Below, one piece after another: positions 14,975 to 23,751 of a stretch of DNA of 39,473 nt. The stretch is taken from assembly GCA_041687015.1 (NCBI GenBank), contig JAWLCT010000031.1, positions 1 to 39,473 of the forward strand, in the 5' to 3' direction. Numbering within the stretch: position 1 is the stretch's first letter; each line of letters starts with the position of its first letter. The notes beneath the pieces are model-generated. The model did not search any database, had not been told where the DNA came from, and worked only from the letters and a program-made list of their open reading frames with translations. The translations under genes were made by a program, and so were the position numbers. The stretch comes from JALOAT01 sp041687015 (lineage in GTDB: Bacteria > Pseudomonadota > Gammaproteobacteria > Thiohalomonadales > Thiohalomonadaceae).

Positions 14975-17944
14975 ATGCCTGCGCGTTCTGTGCCGATGTC
15001 TGATCATGAAGTGCGTTTCCTGCTTTGGCTATTTCCCTTCCTCGTCGCTTTGGTGCTGGCCGGTGTCTGGCTCGGTGATTTCGCTTCGCTGAATCCGCTC
15101 ATTCTCATCGGCGCAGTGCTGCTTACCTGGGTCCCGCCCTTCCTCGCCATACGCGCACTGCACACTACACTTCCCCGACTTTGGATCTACTTGGGCTTTG
15201 GCTACGGGTTGCTTGGGATTTGCGCCCTCTGGCATTTGGCCCAGGCCGTAGCGACGGATCAAGTCATGTGTGACCTGCCGCGCTGGAGCCGAATTCGCCT
15301 CACGGAGGCCTTGCTCATCACCAGTGCTCTACTGCTGTCCAGGGGACCGCGGCCCGTGCTTGCCTGGCCCGCAGCCATGGGGGGCAGCATCCTGCTTGCC
15401 GCTGTATTGCCGACGCTCCTGTTTCCTGAGGCGGGTGCACTCGCCTCGCTGGCCGGGGCGGCCCTGCTACTGGCCGCGGGTCTGCGCTTGCTGCAACGGG
15501 AAAGCGAACTCCCCGAGGCGCGCTGGTTGGGCTACGGCATTTTTCTTCAACTTACGTCCGTCCTTATCCTGTTGGCGGATCATCCGGTGCAGATAGACGG
15601 ACGGGTATTCACCGCGGCGGCAGGGCTGAGTGTCTCAGGGTACATCGCCACGCTCACGGGGCTGTTCCGCGCCACCAAGGCACGGCACGATACAGAGGTT
15701 CCTCCTGCGCCCACCTCCCGCATTGCAAACGTCGATACCCTTTGTGAACTGTTTCTAGATGATGTCTGCTGCGCCTTGGTGGACACTCGTCTGCACATTT
15801 TGGGGACCAATTCGGCATTTGCTTCGGCCGTCGGCCAAGAATCCGGCTTACTGGTGCGGCGCAACCTTGCCGAGCTCGACCTTGGGATCGCACTTGAAAC
15901 GTGGTGCCGTCGCACGGTGCGGCAGGCACGTACACAACTGTTTCGTGACGGTAATGCGGACGGTTCGGCTCGAGCCGCGTGGCTCGGCTGCGTGCAACCG
16001 GTGCCAGGGCCGGACGGGAAAATCGAACAACTCTTGATCAGCCTGGTGGATGTGACCGCTCGCGGCCGCGAGTTGCCCAACTGGGATTCCGAGCAGCGCT
16101 ACCGCGCGATCCTCGAACACGTAAGCGATGCCATCATCATCTGTGATCTACAGGGTCGCATCTGCGAAGTGAATGGTGTGACCGAAAGGCTCACCGGTTA
16201 CGACCAGGGGCGTTTGCTCGGAATGCACGTCCACAAACTGCATCGTGAGGAGTCGCACGGACTCGTCAGTGCGGCGTTCGAAAAACTGGCACATGACATC
16301 GCGGTCAGACTGGAACTTCCACTAGTTCGCAGCGACGGAGTCATCGGCTACGTGGAAGTGGTCGCGGATACTTTCTGGGCGGGCGAGTCGCGCGTGGTGC
16401 TAGCCAGCCTGCGGGACATCACCGACCGCAAGCTGTCCGAAGAGCGCCTTCGCCAAGGTGAGGCCCGCTGGCGAGCCATCTTCGAACATGGAGGCATGGG
16501 TATTGCCATGCTGGATGCCGAGGGCCGAATCCTCAGGGCGAACACCGCCCTCAACCTGCTGTGCGGCTTTGGTGTGTTGGACGACCTGACGGGACGCATG
16601 TGGGACTCGCTTTTCACCGATGCCCCGCCGATGAAGCAACTCGCTGGTGGGCGTATGCCTTACACAGGACGTCACCGGCTGCACTGCAGGTGTGGAACCA
16701 TCCGCTGGGTGGATCTGACCCTCACTGTGGTACGCCAGTCGGATGATCACGCCGCCTTCATCATTGCCATGCTTACGGACGTGACCGACGCTCACCAGGC
16801 GGAACTCGAGCGGGATCGGCATCAGCGGGAACTCGAGCGGGCCAACCGGCATAAATCGCGCTTCATTGCGTCGGCCAGCCATGACATTCGTCAGCCTTTG
16901 CAGGCCATGACGATACTCAGCCACCTGCTCGACGAAAACAGTTTGGATACCCACAACCGCGAGATCGTCACGCGCATACGTGAAGCCATTCTTAACCTTG
17001 GTGACATGGTGGGTTCGTTGCTGGACCTGTCGAAATTGGACGCCGGCCTCGTGGTGCCCGAAATGACCACGGTGAGTCTCGACCGCGTGGTCAAGGTCGT
17101 TGAAGAGGAATTTCTTCCTGTTGCTCAAGTCAAGGGCTTATGCCTCAAGGTCAAAATTGATGGTGGCATCTGCGTGCACACCGACCGGCATTTGCTCATG
17201 CGTGTCCTCCGCAATCTGGTGGCCAACGCCGTACGCTACACCGAGCGGGGTGAAATACAGGTGTTGGTGCGCAGGGAGGGGGCCATGGCGGCCATCGAAG
17301 TGGCCGACACCGGAATCGGAATACCGGAGTCCGAGTTCCGGCGCATTTTTGAGGAATTCCAGCAGGTGAATGGCCGGGCACGAAAAAACACCGAAGGACT
17401 CGGGTTGGGGCTTGCCATTGTAGACCATCTGGTGCACCTGCTTGGCATACGCATCGCTGTCGACTCGCAACTGGATATCGGCACCGCATTTACCCTGTGG
17501 GTACCACTGGCCGAGGCGCCGTCCCGCGGGGCCTCCCCCGTGGGCGGCGACGAAGAGTGGGTGTTGCCCGGCAAGGGGCAGGCCCTGGTGCTCGACGACG
17601 ACGAAGACGTACGCGAGGGGCTGGTGATGATGTTGCGGCGTCAGGGTTACCGGGTAGTTGAGGCGGGCTGCTGCGATGAGGCACGCGCGGCGATTCGCGC
17701 ACCGGGCGGGATGCCGGATCTGGTCATTGCGGATTACCGATTGCCGGACGGAACCGGTCTTGATGTGATCCGCGAGCTGCGCAGCCGCGTCGGGCAAATA
17801 CCCTGCATCGTGCTCACTGGTGACATGCAGGACGATGTCCAGCGGGAGGTGCGCGCCGAGTCGTGTGGATTCCTTACCAAGCCGGCCACCACGATGGCGC
17901 TGCAGCGGAGCATCGCTTCGGTGCTGGACCAGACGCCACAGTGA
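14975..17944 (+). CDS. Hybrid sensor histidine kinase: membrane sensor, PAS repeats, HisKA-HATPase, receiver
   Basis: A 989-residue hybrid kinase. Residues 10-235 are an N-terminal membrane domain with about seven hydrophobic helices, then three PAS-like segments (about 250-365, 375-490 and 495-610; the second has SDAIIICDLQGRI and the third has GMGIAMLDAEGRI). HisKA has the phosphorylated H636 in ASHDIRQPL. The HATPase has N-box NLVANAVRYT, then ADTGIGIP and GLGLGLAI. The C-terminal receiver has D920 in VIADYRLPDG. The design resembles redox or quinone-sensing hybrid kinases, but the signal is unknown. It is divergent from the NarL-type regulator. The ribosome site is poorly placed; an alternative ATG is at 14996. 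Confidence 0.93.
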   Translation: MPARSVPMSDHEVRFLLWLFPFLVALVLAGVWLGDFASLNPLILIGAVLLTWVPPFLAIRALHTTLPRLWIYLGFGYGLLGICALWHLAQAVATDQVMCDLPRWSRIRLTEALLITSALLLSRGPRPVLAWPAAMGGSILLAAVLPTLLFPEAGALASLAGAALLLAAGLRLLQRESELPEARWLGYGIFLQLTSVLILLADHPVQIDGRVFTAAAGLSVSGYIATLTGLFRATKARHDTEVPPAPTSRIANVDTLCELFLDDVCCALVDTRLHILGTNSAFASAVGQESGLLVRRNLAELDLGIALETWCRRTVRQARTQLFRDGNADGSARAAWLGCVQPVPGPDGKIEQLLISLVDVTARGRELPNWDSEQRYRAILEHVSDAIIICDLQGRICEVNGVTERLTGYDQGRLLGMHVHKLHREESHGLVSAAFEKLAHDIAVRLELPLVRSDGVIGYVEVVADTFWAGESRVVLASLRDITDRKLSEERLRQGEARWRAIFEHGGMGIAMLDAEGRILRANTALNLLCGFGVLDDLTGRMWDSLFTDAPPMKQLAGGRMPYTGRHRLHCRCGTIRWVDLTLTVVRQSDDHAAFIIAMLTDVTDAHQAELERDRHQRELERANRHKSRFIASASHDIRQPLQAMTILSHLLDENSLDTHNREIVTRIREAILNLGDMVGSLLDLSKLDAGLVVPEMTTVSLDRVVKVVEEEFLPVAQVKGLCLKVKIDGGICVHTDRHLLMRVLRNLVANAVRYTERGEIQVLVRREGAMAAIEVADTGIGIPESEFRRIFEEFQQVNGRARKNTEGLGLGLAIVDHLVHLLGIRIAVDSQLDIGTAFTLWVPLAEAPSRGASPVGGDEEWVLPGKGQALVLDDDEDVREGLVMMLRRQGYRVVEAGCCDEARAAIRAPGGMPDLVIADYRLPDGTGLDVIRELRSRVGQIPCIVLTGDMQDDVQREVRAESCGFLTKPATTMALQRSIASVLDQTPQ

Positions 17945-18051
17945 ACACTGGATGGCTGATGGTCGCAGATGGAGGGTCCCCGCTCCGCTGCGTCCCACCA
18001 GCCGTGTTGACGTCGTAAGGAAGAAACCCTGAATCCACTCGGTTTAGAGCC

Positions 18052-19242
18052 TCACATCAGCACCCAGTCCGATGAGCACGTCCCGTCAACGGGCGGGCCG
18101 AAGGAACCTCCGCAGTACACGTTGTTCGGCGCACCGCTGTCGCTGTGTCGGCGCTGGACGCTGCGAATCCGGGTCAGCGAGGCGACGAAGGCATTGACGA
18201 CATCCGGATCGAACTGGCTTCCGCTGCCCCGTTTGATATAGAGCAACGCATCCTTGTGGGCCCACCGCTTCTTGTAGGGACGATCTGAGGTGAGTGCGTC
18301 ATACACATCGCACACCGACGCAATCCGGCCACACAGCGGGATATCGTCGCCGGCAAGCCCGGCAGGGTAACCTTCCCCGTCCCATCGTTCGTGATGCGTC
18401 AGGGCGATGACGCGTGCCATTTCCAGGAGTTCGTCGTCGGTGCCACTGAGGATCTCCGCACCGATGACCGTGTGCTGCTTCATGATCTGCCATTCCTCGG
18501 GTGACAACGGTCCGGCCTTGAGAAGAATGGCATCCGCCACACCGATTTTTCCGATGTCGTGCAACGGGCTGGCGTGACGCAGAAGCTGCACCTGTCGCCG
18601 AGGCATGGCAAGATGCTTGCCGATAATCTCGCAAAACAGCCCGACCCGTACGACGTGCTGCCCGGTTTCATTGTCGCGGTACTCGGCCGCGCGTCCCAGT
18701 CGGTGCACCATCTCCAGCCGTGTGCAATCCAGCAACCGGTTCTTGTCCGACATGCGCTTGCGCAAGGTAGCGTGCACGCAGCGGGCATGCGTGTATCGCA
18801 TGTGGTTCGCGAGCAACTTTACGATCCGCGCGATCAGCTCCACGCGCGACCAGCGAGTGGACATGACGTCGGCCGCGCCGAGTGTCAGCGCACGAACGCG
18901 ATCATCAGGGTCATCGTCGGAGAACACTACGCAGAACGGGATACAGAGTTCCTTGCTGAAAGTGCTCAAGCCTTCCATGACTGTGAACGCGCCAGCGCGT
19001 GCATGGATTACCACGAGGTCGCAATCACCGGCAATGCGGCTCCAATCCGGAACGGAAGTACCGGCACGTCTTTTCACGATGACACCGTGGCGTTCCAGCG
19101 CCGTATTGAGCTCGCGCGTTGCTTCGGTATCACTCCACACCAGAACACGTGTTCCCCGTGCTCGTCGGAGATCGCTTGATTCGATTAACGGAGAATGTCC
19201 AAACATCTCCACGGCCTCTCGTTCTGGGAACCTTGTGGCCAT
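18052..19242 (-). CDS. HD-GYP cyclic-di-GMP phosphodiesterase with degenerate receiver
   Basis: A 396-residue protein resembling RpfG. Residues 30-145 form a receiver-like fold, but the phosphoacceptor position is H80 (LVVIHARA), and the acidic pair is missing, so it should not be phosphorylated normally. The HD-GYP domain (about 190-375) is intact: H196, H228-D229 in SPLHDIGK, HHERWDGEGYP at 283-293, and CDVYDALTSDRPYKK. It is predicted to hydrolyse c-di-GMP. The longer open frame upstream to 19641 overlaps the opposite gene, so ATG 19242 is used; ATG 19206 with a GAGAGG box is an alternative. It is divergent from the pseudo-receiver gene at 19379 that opens the chemosensory operon. Confidence 0.88.
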   Translation of the reverse strand: MATRFPEREAVEMFGHSPLIESSDLRRARGTRVLVWSDTEATRELNTALERHGVIVKRRAGTSVPDWSRIAGDCDLVVIHARAGAFTVMEGLSTFSKELCIPFCVVFSDDDPDDRVRALTLGAADVMSTRWSRVELIARIVKLLANHMRYTHARCVHATLRKRMSDKNRLLDCTRLEMVHRLGRAAEYRDNETGQHVVRVGLFCEIIGKHLAMPRRQVQLLRHASPLHDIGKIGVADAILLKAGPLSPEEWQIMKQHTVIGAEILSGTDDELLEMARVIALTHHERWDGEGYPAGLAGDDIPLCGRIASVCDVYDALTSDRPYKKRWAHKDALLYIKRGSGSQFDPDVVNAFVASLTRIRSVQRRHSDSGAPNNVYCGGSFGPPVDGTCSSDWVLM

Positions 19243-19378
19243 GGTCGTTTTGCGCGTCTGTATGGGAAATAGGACGGTTACCGATTGAGCGTCCCTTGGG
19301 CGGATTCGTAGCCTGCACGTCCGGCTCGCAAAAAGCGCGCATTCCACGCCGGAAACAACAATGCAACGGAGGTGTAAC

Positions 19379-19813
19379 GTGCAACAGGTTATCAGAGCAT
19401 CCATCGTTTCGGAAGATCCTGTGAGCAGTGCGGTGTTGTCTCGCGTCATCAAGGAGTGGTCCCGAACCGGCGTGCATTGCCGTACGTTCCCCTCCGTGAA
19501 CGACGCACTGGCATCGGAATGGCTCGACACGTCGGATGTGGTGTTCGTGTCGGAGCTTCCGGAAAGTGAAGATCTCTCACGTGCGGTAAAGGCGATCCGC
19601 AATAGAGCGGCCAGCCCCGTGTGCTTTGTTGTCTCGGCCAAGCGAGGCCAACCCGCCCTGGCGGCTGCGCTGCGTGCCGGCGCGCGCGATTACATCAATC
19701 GCTATGTGATCGACGAAGACGACGTGCATCGGTGTTTGTGGGGTGTGCTGAGGGCCCAGACGTTGGCACTGCGTCATCAAGCGGCTTCCGGCAGCCAACC
19801 GGTCCGTTCATGA
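19379..19813 (+). CDS. Stand-alone pseudo-receiver protein
   Basis: A 144-residue receiver-like protein. The fold signature is present (E12/D13 near the N-terminus, VFVSELPES, AALRAGARDYINRY), but the phosphoacceptor Asp is S58, and the conserved Lys is replaced in DYINRY. It is therefore probably a phosphorylation-independent interaction module. The GTG start at 19379 has GGAGG 6 bp upstream; an ATG 18 bp earlier would place the ribosome site inside the gene. It is the first gene of the plus-strand chemosensory operon, 15 bp before the first MCP, and is divergent from the HD-GYP gene, whose own receiver is also degenerate. Confidence 0.8.
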   Translation: MQQVIRASIVSEDPVSSAVLSRVIKEWSRTGVHCRTFPSVNDALASEWLDTSDVVFVSELPESEDLSRAVKAIRNRAASPVCFVVSAKRGQPALAAALRAGARDYINRYVIDEDDVHRCLWGVLRAQTLALRHQAASGSQPVRS

Positions 19814-19828
19814 CGGGACGCACCGATC

Positions 19829-21001
19829 GTGAATTCCGTCGCTTCACATCGCCAGAACGCGCGCACCGCGTTGCGCGTTTGGGTCGCCGCCACCGCCGGC
19901 GTGATGTTTCTTGCCACTTTGTGGTTGCTAAGCCCCGGTGTCGGGATGATGGCAGCCATCATTGCGGGTGTGCTGGGTGTCGTCGGCGTCGCGGGCCTGA
20001 ATCGTGTCGCCAAGGATCGCAACGACTACATGGCCCGCGTCGCGACATTGCAAGCCGAGTTGGCGACGAGATCGGCCGCCGATCAAACGCCAACCATGAT
20101 TGCGCTCGCTTCGTTAATCGGGATCTGGCGTAACCATGTGGCCAACGCGCGGCGCCAGACGCAGCAGGCGGTCGAATCACTCGCACAACGATTTGCCGAT
20201 CTGGTGAGTCAAATCGAAAGCGGCCTCGCCGCCGGACGCAATGCGAACGACACGGATGATGGACCGGGTCTCGATCAAGTGTTTGGTGAGAGCAAGGATG
20301 CTCTTGTGCAGGTGGTGGACATCATCAACGGTGAACTCGAAGCGAAGCAGCAGACCTACCTGAAAGTGGGGGAGCTGAGGCGGTTGGTCGAGGAAATGTC
20401 CGCCATGGCGGACGAGGTCGGACGGGTTGCATCGCAGACCAACTTACTGGCGCTCAATGCCGCTATCGAGGCCGCCAGGGCGGGTGAAGCCGGCCGTGGT
20501 TTCGCGGTGGTCGCCGACCAGGTGCGTGAACTTTCGACCACGTCCGCCGACGCGGGAAGGCGAATTGCCGACCGGAGCCGCCGAGCCGGCGACACCATCG
20601 GTGCGACGGTTGCCGCCATCGAAGCTGTGGAAGCGCAGGATGCGGCCGTGTCACGCAGTGCGCTCGACACCATCAGTGGGGTTCTTGAGCGGCTGCAGGC
20701 CGCCACCCACGAACTGAGTGAAGCGGAATCGGGCATGCGCATCGTGAGTCGACGTATCCAGGAGGAGATCTCATCGATTCTGGTTTCGCTGCAATATCAG
20801 GACCGCATCAACCAAATGCTCGTTGCTGTCGAGTCGGCCATGGAGGACTGTGCGCGAGCGCTGGAGTCCGGGAGTGTGGAACCGGCCCAAATCAACGGCC
20901 TGCTGGAACGCATGCAGCATTTGTACACCATGCAGGACCAGCGTGATGCGCACCATGGTGTCGAACCGTCGGCCGAAACCACGGCAATTACGTTCTTCTG
21001 A
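19829..21001 (+). CDS. Short methyl-accepting chemotaxis-like protein without periplasmic sensor
   Basis: A 390-residue receptor starting at GTG. Two closely spaced hydrophobic helices (about 18-34 and 38-56) are followed directly by cytoplasmic coiled coil, so no periplasmic ligand domain is present. The signalling tip is recognisable at ASQTNLLALNAAIEAARAG, then GRGFAVVADQVREL. The C-terminal segment IQEEISSILVSLQYQDRINQML differs from the usual MCP end and resembles a class of short MCPs. It ends TTAITFF. It precedes cheY by 11 bp. It may act as a cytoplasm-facing sensor of membrane or redox state. Confidence 0.88.
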   Translation: MNSVASHRQNARTALRVWVAATAGVMFLATLWLLSPGVGMMAAIIAGVLGVVGVAGLNRVAKDRNDYMARVATLQAELATRSAADQTPTMIALASLIGIWRNHVANARRQTQQAVESLAQRFADLVSQIESGLAAGRNANDTDDGPGLDQVFGESKDALVQVVDIINGELEAKQQTYLKVGELRRLVEEMSAMADEVGRVASQTNLLALNAAIEAARAGEAGRGFAVVADQVRELSTTSADAGRRIADRSRRAGDTIGATVAAIEAVEAQDAAVSRSALDTISGVLERLQAATHELSEAESGMRIVSRRIQEEISSILVSLQYQDRINQMLVAVESAMEDCARALESGSVEPAQINGLLERMQHLYTMQDQRDAHHGVEPSAETTAITFF

Positions 21002-21012
21002 GGAGCACAGCC

Positions 21013-21381
21013 ATGTCAAAGACCGTTCTCGTTGTGGATGACTCGGCGTCGATGCGACAAGTGGTGTCCATTGCGCTGAAAAGCGCGAGTTTCGACGTTG
21101 TTGAAGCAGCGAGTGGCGAAGAGGCGTTGGCGTTTCTCGACGGTCGCCGTGTAAACCTGATTATCAGCGACGTGAACATGCCCGGAATCGATGGGATCAC
21201 CCTGGTAAAGGAAGTTAAAAAACGCCCCGCATACAAATTCACCCCGGTGATGATGTTGACCACGGAATCACAACCGGATGCCATTGAACGGGGGCGCCAG
21301 GCGGGTGCCAAGGCGTGGATGATCAAACCGTTCAAGCCCGAAGAGATGCTCAACGCCATCAGTCGGATCGTCACGCCGTAG
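21013..21381 (+). CDS. cheY: CheY-like response regulator
   Basis: A 122-residue single receiver domain. All key residues are present: D9/D10 in LVVDDSAS, phosphoacceptor D53 in IISDVNMPGIDG, the threonine in MMLTTES, and the lysine in MIKPFKPEE. An AGGAG site precedes the ATG. It is the likely phosphorylation target of the CheA two genes downstream; the output (motor or other) is unknown because there are no flagellar genes in the window. Confidence 0.95.
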   Translation: MSKTVLVVDDSASMRQVVSIALKSASFDVVEAASGEEALAFLDGRRVNLIISDVNMPGIDGITLVKEVKKRPAYKFTPVMMLTTESQPDAIERGRQAGAKAWMIKPFKPEEMLNAISRIVTP

Positions 21382-21393
21382 GAGGAGATTGTC

Positions 21394-21708
21394 ATGTCGT
21401 TGCATTGCAGGCAAACGCCGCAGGGAAGTTTCGCGCTCAGTGGTGAGCTTGATATTTACAACGCCCAGGAGGCGAAAAACGCCATGCGGGACATCATTGA
21501 AAGCCACCAGACGGACGTCGACTTGTCGGAAATCACCGAAATCGATTTCGTAGGTATTCAGGTGCTGCTTGCCGCCCAACGCGAGGCGGCGACCCTGAAC
21601 GGCGGCTTGCGTTTCCAAGAGCCGAGCGCGGTGGTGAGTGAAGCATTCGAGCTGCTTGGGGTGGAGGCGGCATTTTCGCTGCCGCCCCAAGGGGGGGACG
21701 TGTCATGA
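21394..21708 (+). CDS. STAS-domain protein lacking the phosphorylatable serine
   Basis: A 104-residue STAS domain (SpoIIAA-like). The loop that normally reads D-S-S/T-G is D51-F-V-G-I here, so the phosphorylated Ser/Thr is replaced by Val53 and regulation by a serine kinase is unlikely. It sits between cheY and cheA and overlaps cheA by ATGA, so it belongs to the array. STAS genes are recurrent in some chemosensory clusters, where they may act as adaptors. Confidence 0.9.
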   Translation: MSLHCRQTPQGSFALSGELDIYNAQEAKNAMRDIIESHQTDVDLSEITEIDFVGIQVLLAAQREAATLNGGLRFQEPSAVVSEAFELLGVEAAFSLPPQGGDVS

Positions 21709-23729
21709 ACCTGGAGGAGGCCCGCAAAACGTATTTCATCGAGGCCGATGAACTGCTGAGCGAGATGGAGCATGGGCTGCTCGATCTCGAACAGCAGAGC
21801 GAACCCCAGGAACAGATAAACAGCCTGTTTCGCGCGGCCCATACCATCAAGGGCAGCAGCGGTGTATTCGGCTTCGAACACATCGGTGCATTCACCCATC
21901 GGGTGGAAGGCGTGTTGGACGCCCTGCGCAATGGTCGGCTCAAGGTAACGAGCGGGTTGGTTGGCGAACTGTTGCGTGCCCGTGACCACATGGCGGAGTT
22001 GGTAGGCCTTGCGGCCGAAGGCCGCGACCCCGAAGCCGCGCTGTTGCAACGAGGAGAAGCCATCAGCCGGGAACTCGATGCACTGGGCGCAGGTTCTGCG
22101 CAACAACATCAGCCCGCGTCGCAGGTACAGCAGAAACCGGAGGAGGAACGGCGCTGGCATATCGAATGGACGATGGGGCCGGACATGCTTGGGCATGGCC
22201 TGGATCCCCTGTCTTTGTTGCGCTATCTGCGCGGAAATGGGCGAATCGAGTCACCTCAGTTGATCGGCGCATTGCCGAAACTCACCGAGCTGGAACCGGA
22301 AAAGTGCTACCAGTCCATACGCTTCGACTATGTGTCCGCGCTTTCTCTGGATGCCATTCGCGAGGCGTTCGAGTTTTTCCTTGACGAGTCGGAGCTGACC
22401 ATCACACCGGCACCACCGGAACCTCTGGAAAAGCTCTCTGACGCTCAAACAGAGACCGCCATGGTCGAGGTCGCGCGGGAAGGTGTGGTGGAAAGGGGCA
22501 GTGTCGAGGCGCCCGCTGACAAGCCGCGTGCCCGCATCTCCGCCGGGGCGGCCATCAGGGTGGATGCCGCCAAGCTCGATCAGCTTATCAATTTGGTAGG
22601 TGAGCTGGTTATTGCAGGCGCTACCAGTCATTTGCTGGCAAGCCAGGTCGGCAATGAGCAACTGATGGAAGCCAATTCCGCCATGACACGCCTGGTGGAG
22701 GACATACGCGATGCCGCACTTAATCTACGCATGGTGCAGATCGCCGACACGTTTGCCCGATTCCAACGCGTCGTGCGCGACGTGAGCCAGGACCTTGGCA
22801 AGGAGATTGAGCTGACCATTTCCGGCGGGGAGACGGAACTCGACAAAACCGTGGTGGAAAAAATTGGTGACCCACTCATGCACCTGGTGCGTAACGCCAT
22901 GGATCACGGTATTGAGTCCCCCGAACAGCGTCAGGTGGCGGGAAAGCCACGCAAAGGCACGCTCGCACTGAATGCATTTCACGACTCCGGCAGCATTGTC
23001 ATACAGGTGGCCGATGATGGTGGTGGCATCGACGCAGACAAGCTGCTCGCCAAAGCACGCGACTCGGGCGTGGTGGGTCCAAACCAGGCACTGAGTCACC
23101 AGGAGATTCTCAGACTCGCATTTGAACCAGGGATCAGCACCGCGGGAAAGGTCACCAATCTTTCCGGGCGCGGCGTTGGGCTGGATGTCGTCAAGCGGAA
23201 TATCGAGGCGTTGCGCGGCACGGTGGATGTGGAGTCCGAGAAGGGGCGCGGGACGCGCATATCGATTCGCCTGCCGTTGACGCTCGCAATTATCGACGGC
23301 TTTCGGGTCGGCGTGGCGGGGAGCTCCTATGTCATTCCCCTCGATACAGTGATCGAGTGCATCGAAATCGAGGAACGTGCCGAAGCCCGTCGCGGGCAGG
23401 CACATTACATCAACTTGCGCGGAGAAGTATTACCGTTTCTGCGCCTCAGGGAACTGTTCAATGAGAGCCAGACCTCGGAGGATAACCGCGAAAACATCGT
23501 GGTTGTGTCCTATGCGGGTCAAAAGGCCGGGTTGGTGGTCGACGAGTTGTTGGGCGAGTACCAGACCGTTATCAAACCACTTGGACGGTTGTTTCGCGGT
23601 GTCAAAGGTCTCAGCGGCGCCACCATCCTCGGTAGTGGCGACGTGGCCGTGATCCTGGACGTACCGCAGTTGATTCAGACCGCCACACAGGCCGCTGCCA
23701 ACAGTCAGCGCCAAGCCGTGGGCATGTAG
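21705..23729 (+). CDS. cheA: Chemotaxis histidine kinase CheA
   Basis: A 674-residue CheA. P1 Hpt domain 1-110 with H46 in FRAAHTIKGSSG; a linker and a P2-like region at about 145-240; P3 dimerisation from about 275 (AKLDQLINLVGELVI); P4 ATPase with HLVRNAMDHGIE and ADDGGGID and a GRGVGLDVV G-box; P5 CheW-like domain at about 535-660. The start overlaps the STAS stop (ATGA). It phosphorylates CheY and CheB, and it is the only CheA here. No CheZ is present, so signal termination must come from elsewhere. Confidence 0.97.
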   Translation: MNLEEARKTYFIEADELLSEMEHGLLDLEQQSEPQEQINSLFRAAHTIKGSSGVFGFEHIGAFTHRVEGVLDALRNGRLKVTSGLVGELLRARDHMAELVGLAAEGRDPEAALLQRGEAISRELDALGAGSAQQHQPASQVQQKPEEERRWHIEWTMGPDMLGHGLDPLSLLRYLRGNGRIESPQLIGALPKLTELEPEKCYQSIRFDYVSALSLDAIREAFEFFLDESELTITPAPPEPLEKLSDAQTETAMVEVAREGVVERGSVEAPADKPRARISAGAAIRVDAAKLDQLINLVGELVIAGATSHLLASQVGNEQLMEANSAMTRLVEDIRDAALNLRMVQIADTFARFQRVVRDVSQDLGKEIELTISGGETELDKTVVEKIGDPLMHLVRNAMDHGIESPEQRQVAGKPRKGTLALNAFHDSGSIVIQVADDGGGIDADKLLAKARDSGVVGPNQALSHQEILRLAFEPGISTAGKVTNLSGRGVGLDVVKRNIEALRGTVDVESEKGRGTRISIRLPLTLAIIDGFRVGVAGSSYVIPLDTVIECIEIEERAEARRGQAHYINLRGEVLPFLRLRELFNESQTSEDNRENIVVVSYAGQKAGLVVDELLGEYQTVIKPLGRLFRGVKGLSGATILGSGDVAVILDVPQLIQTATQAAANSQRQAVGM

Positions 23730-23751
23730 TTTCGAAAAGAGGAGCGATCAA

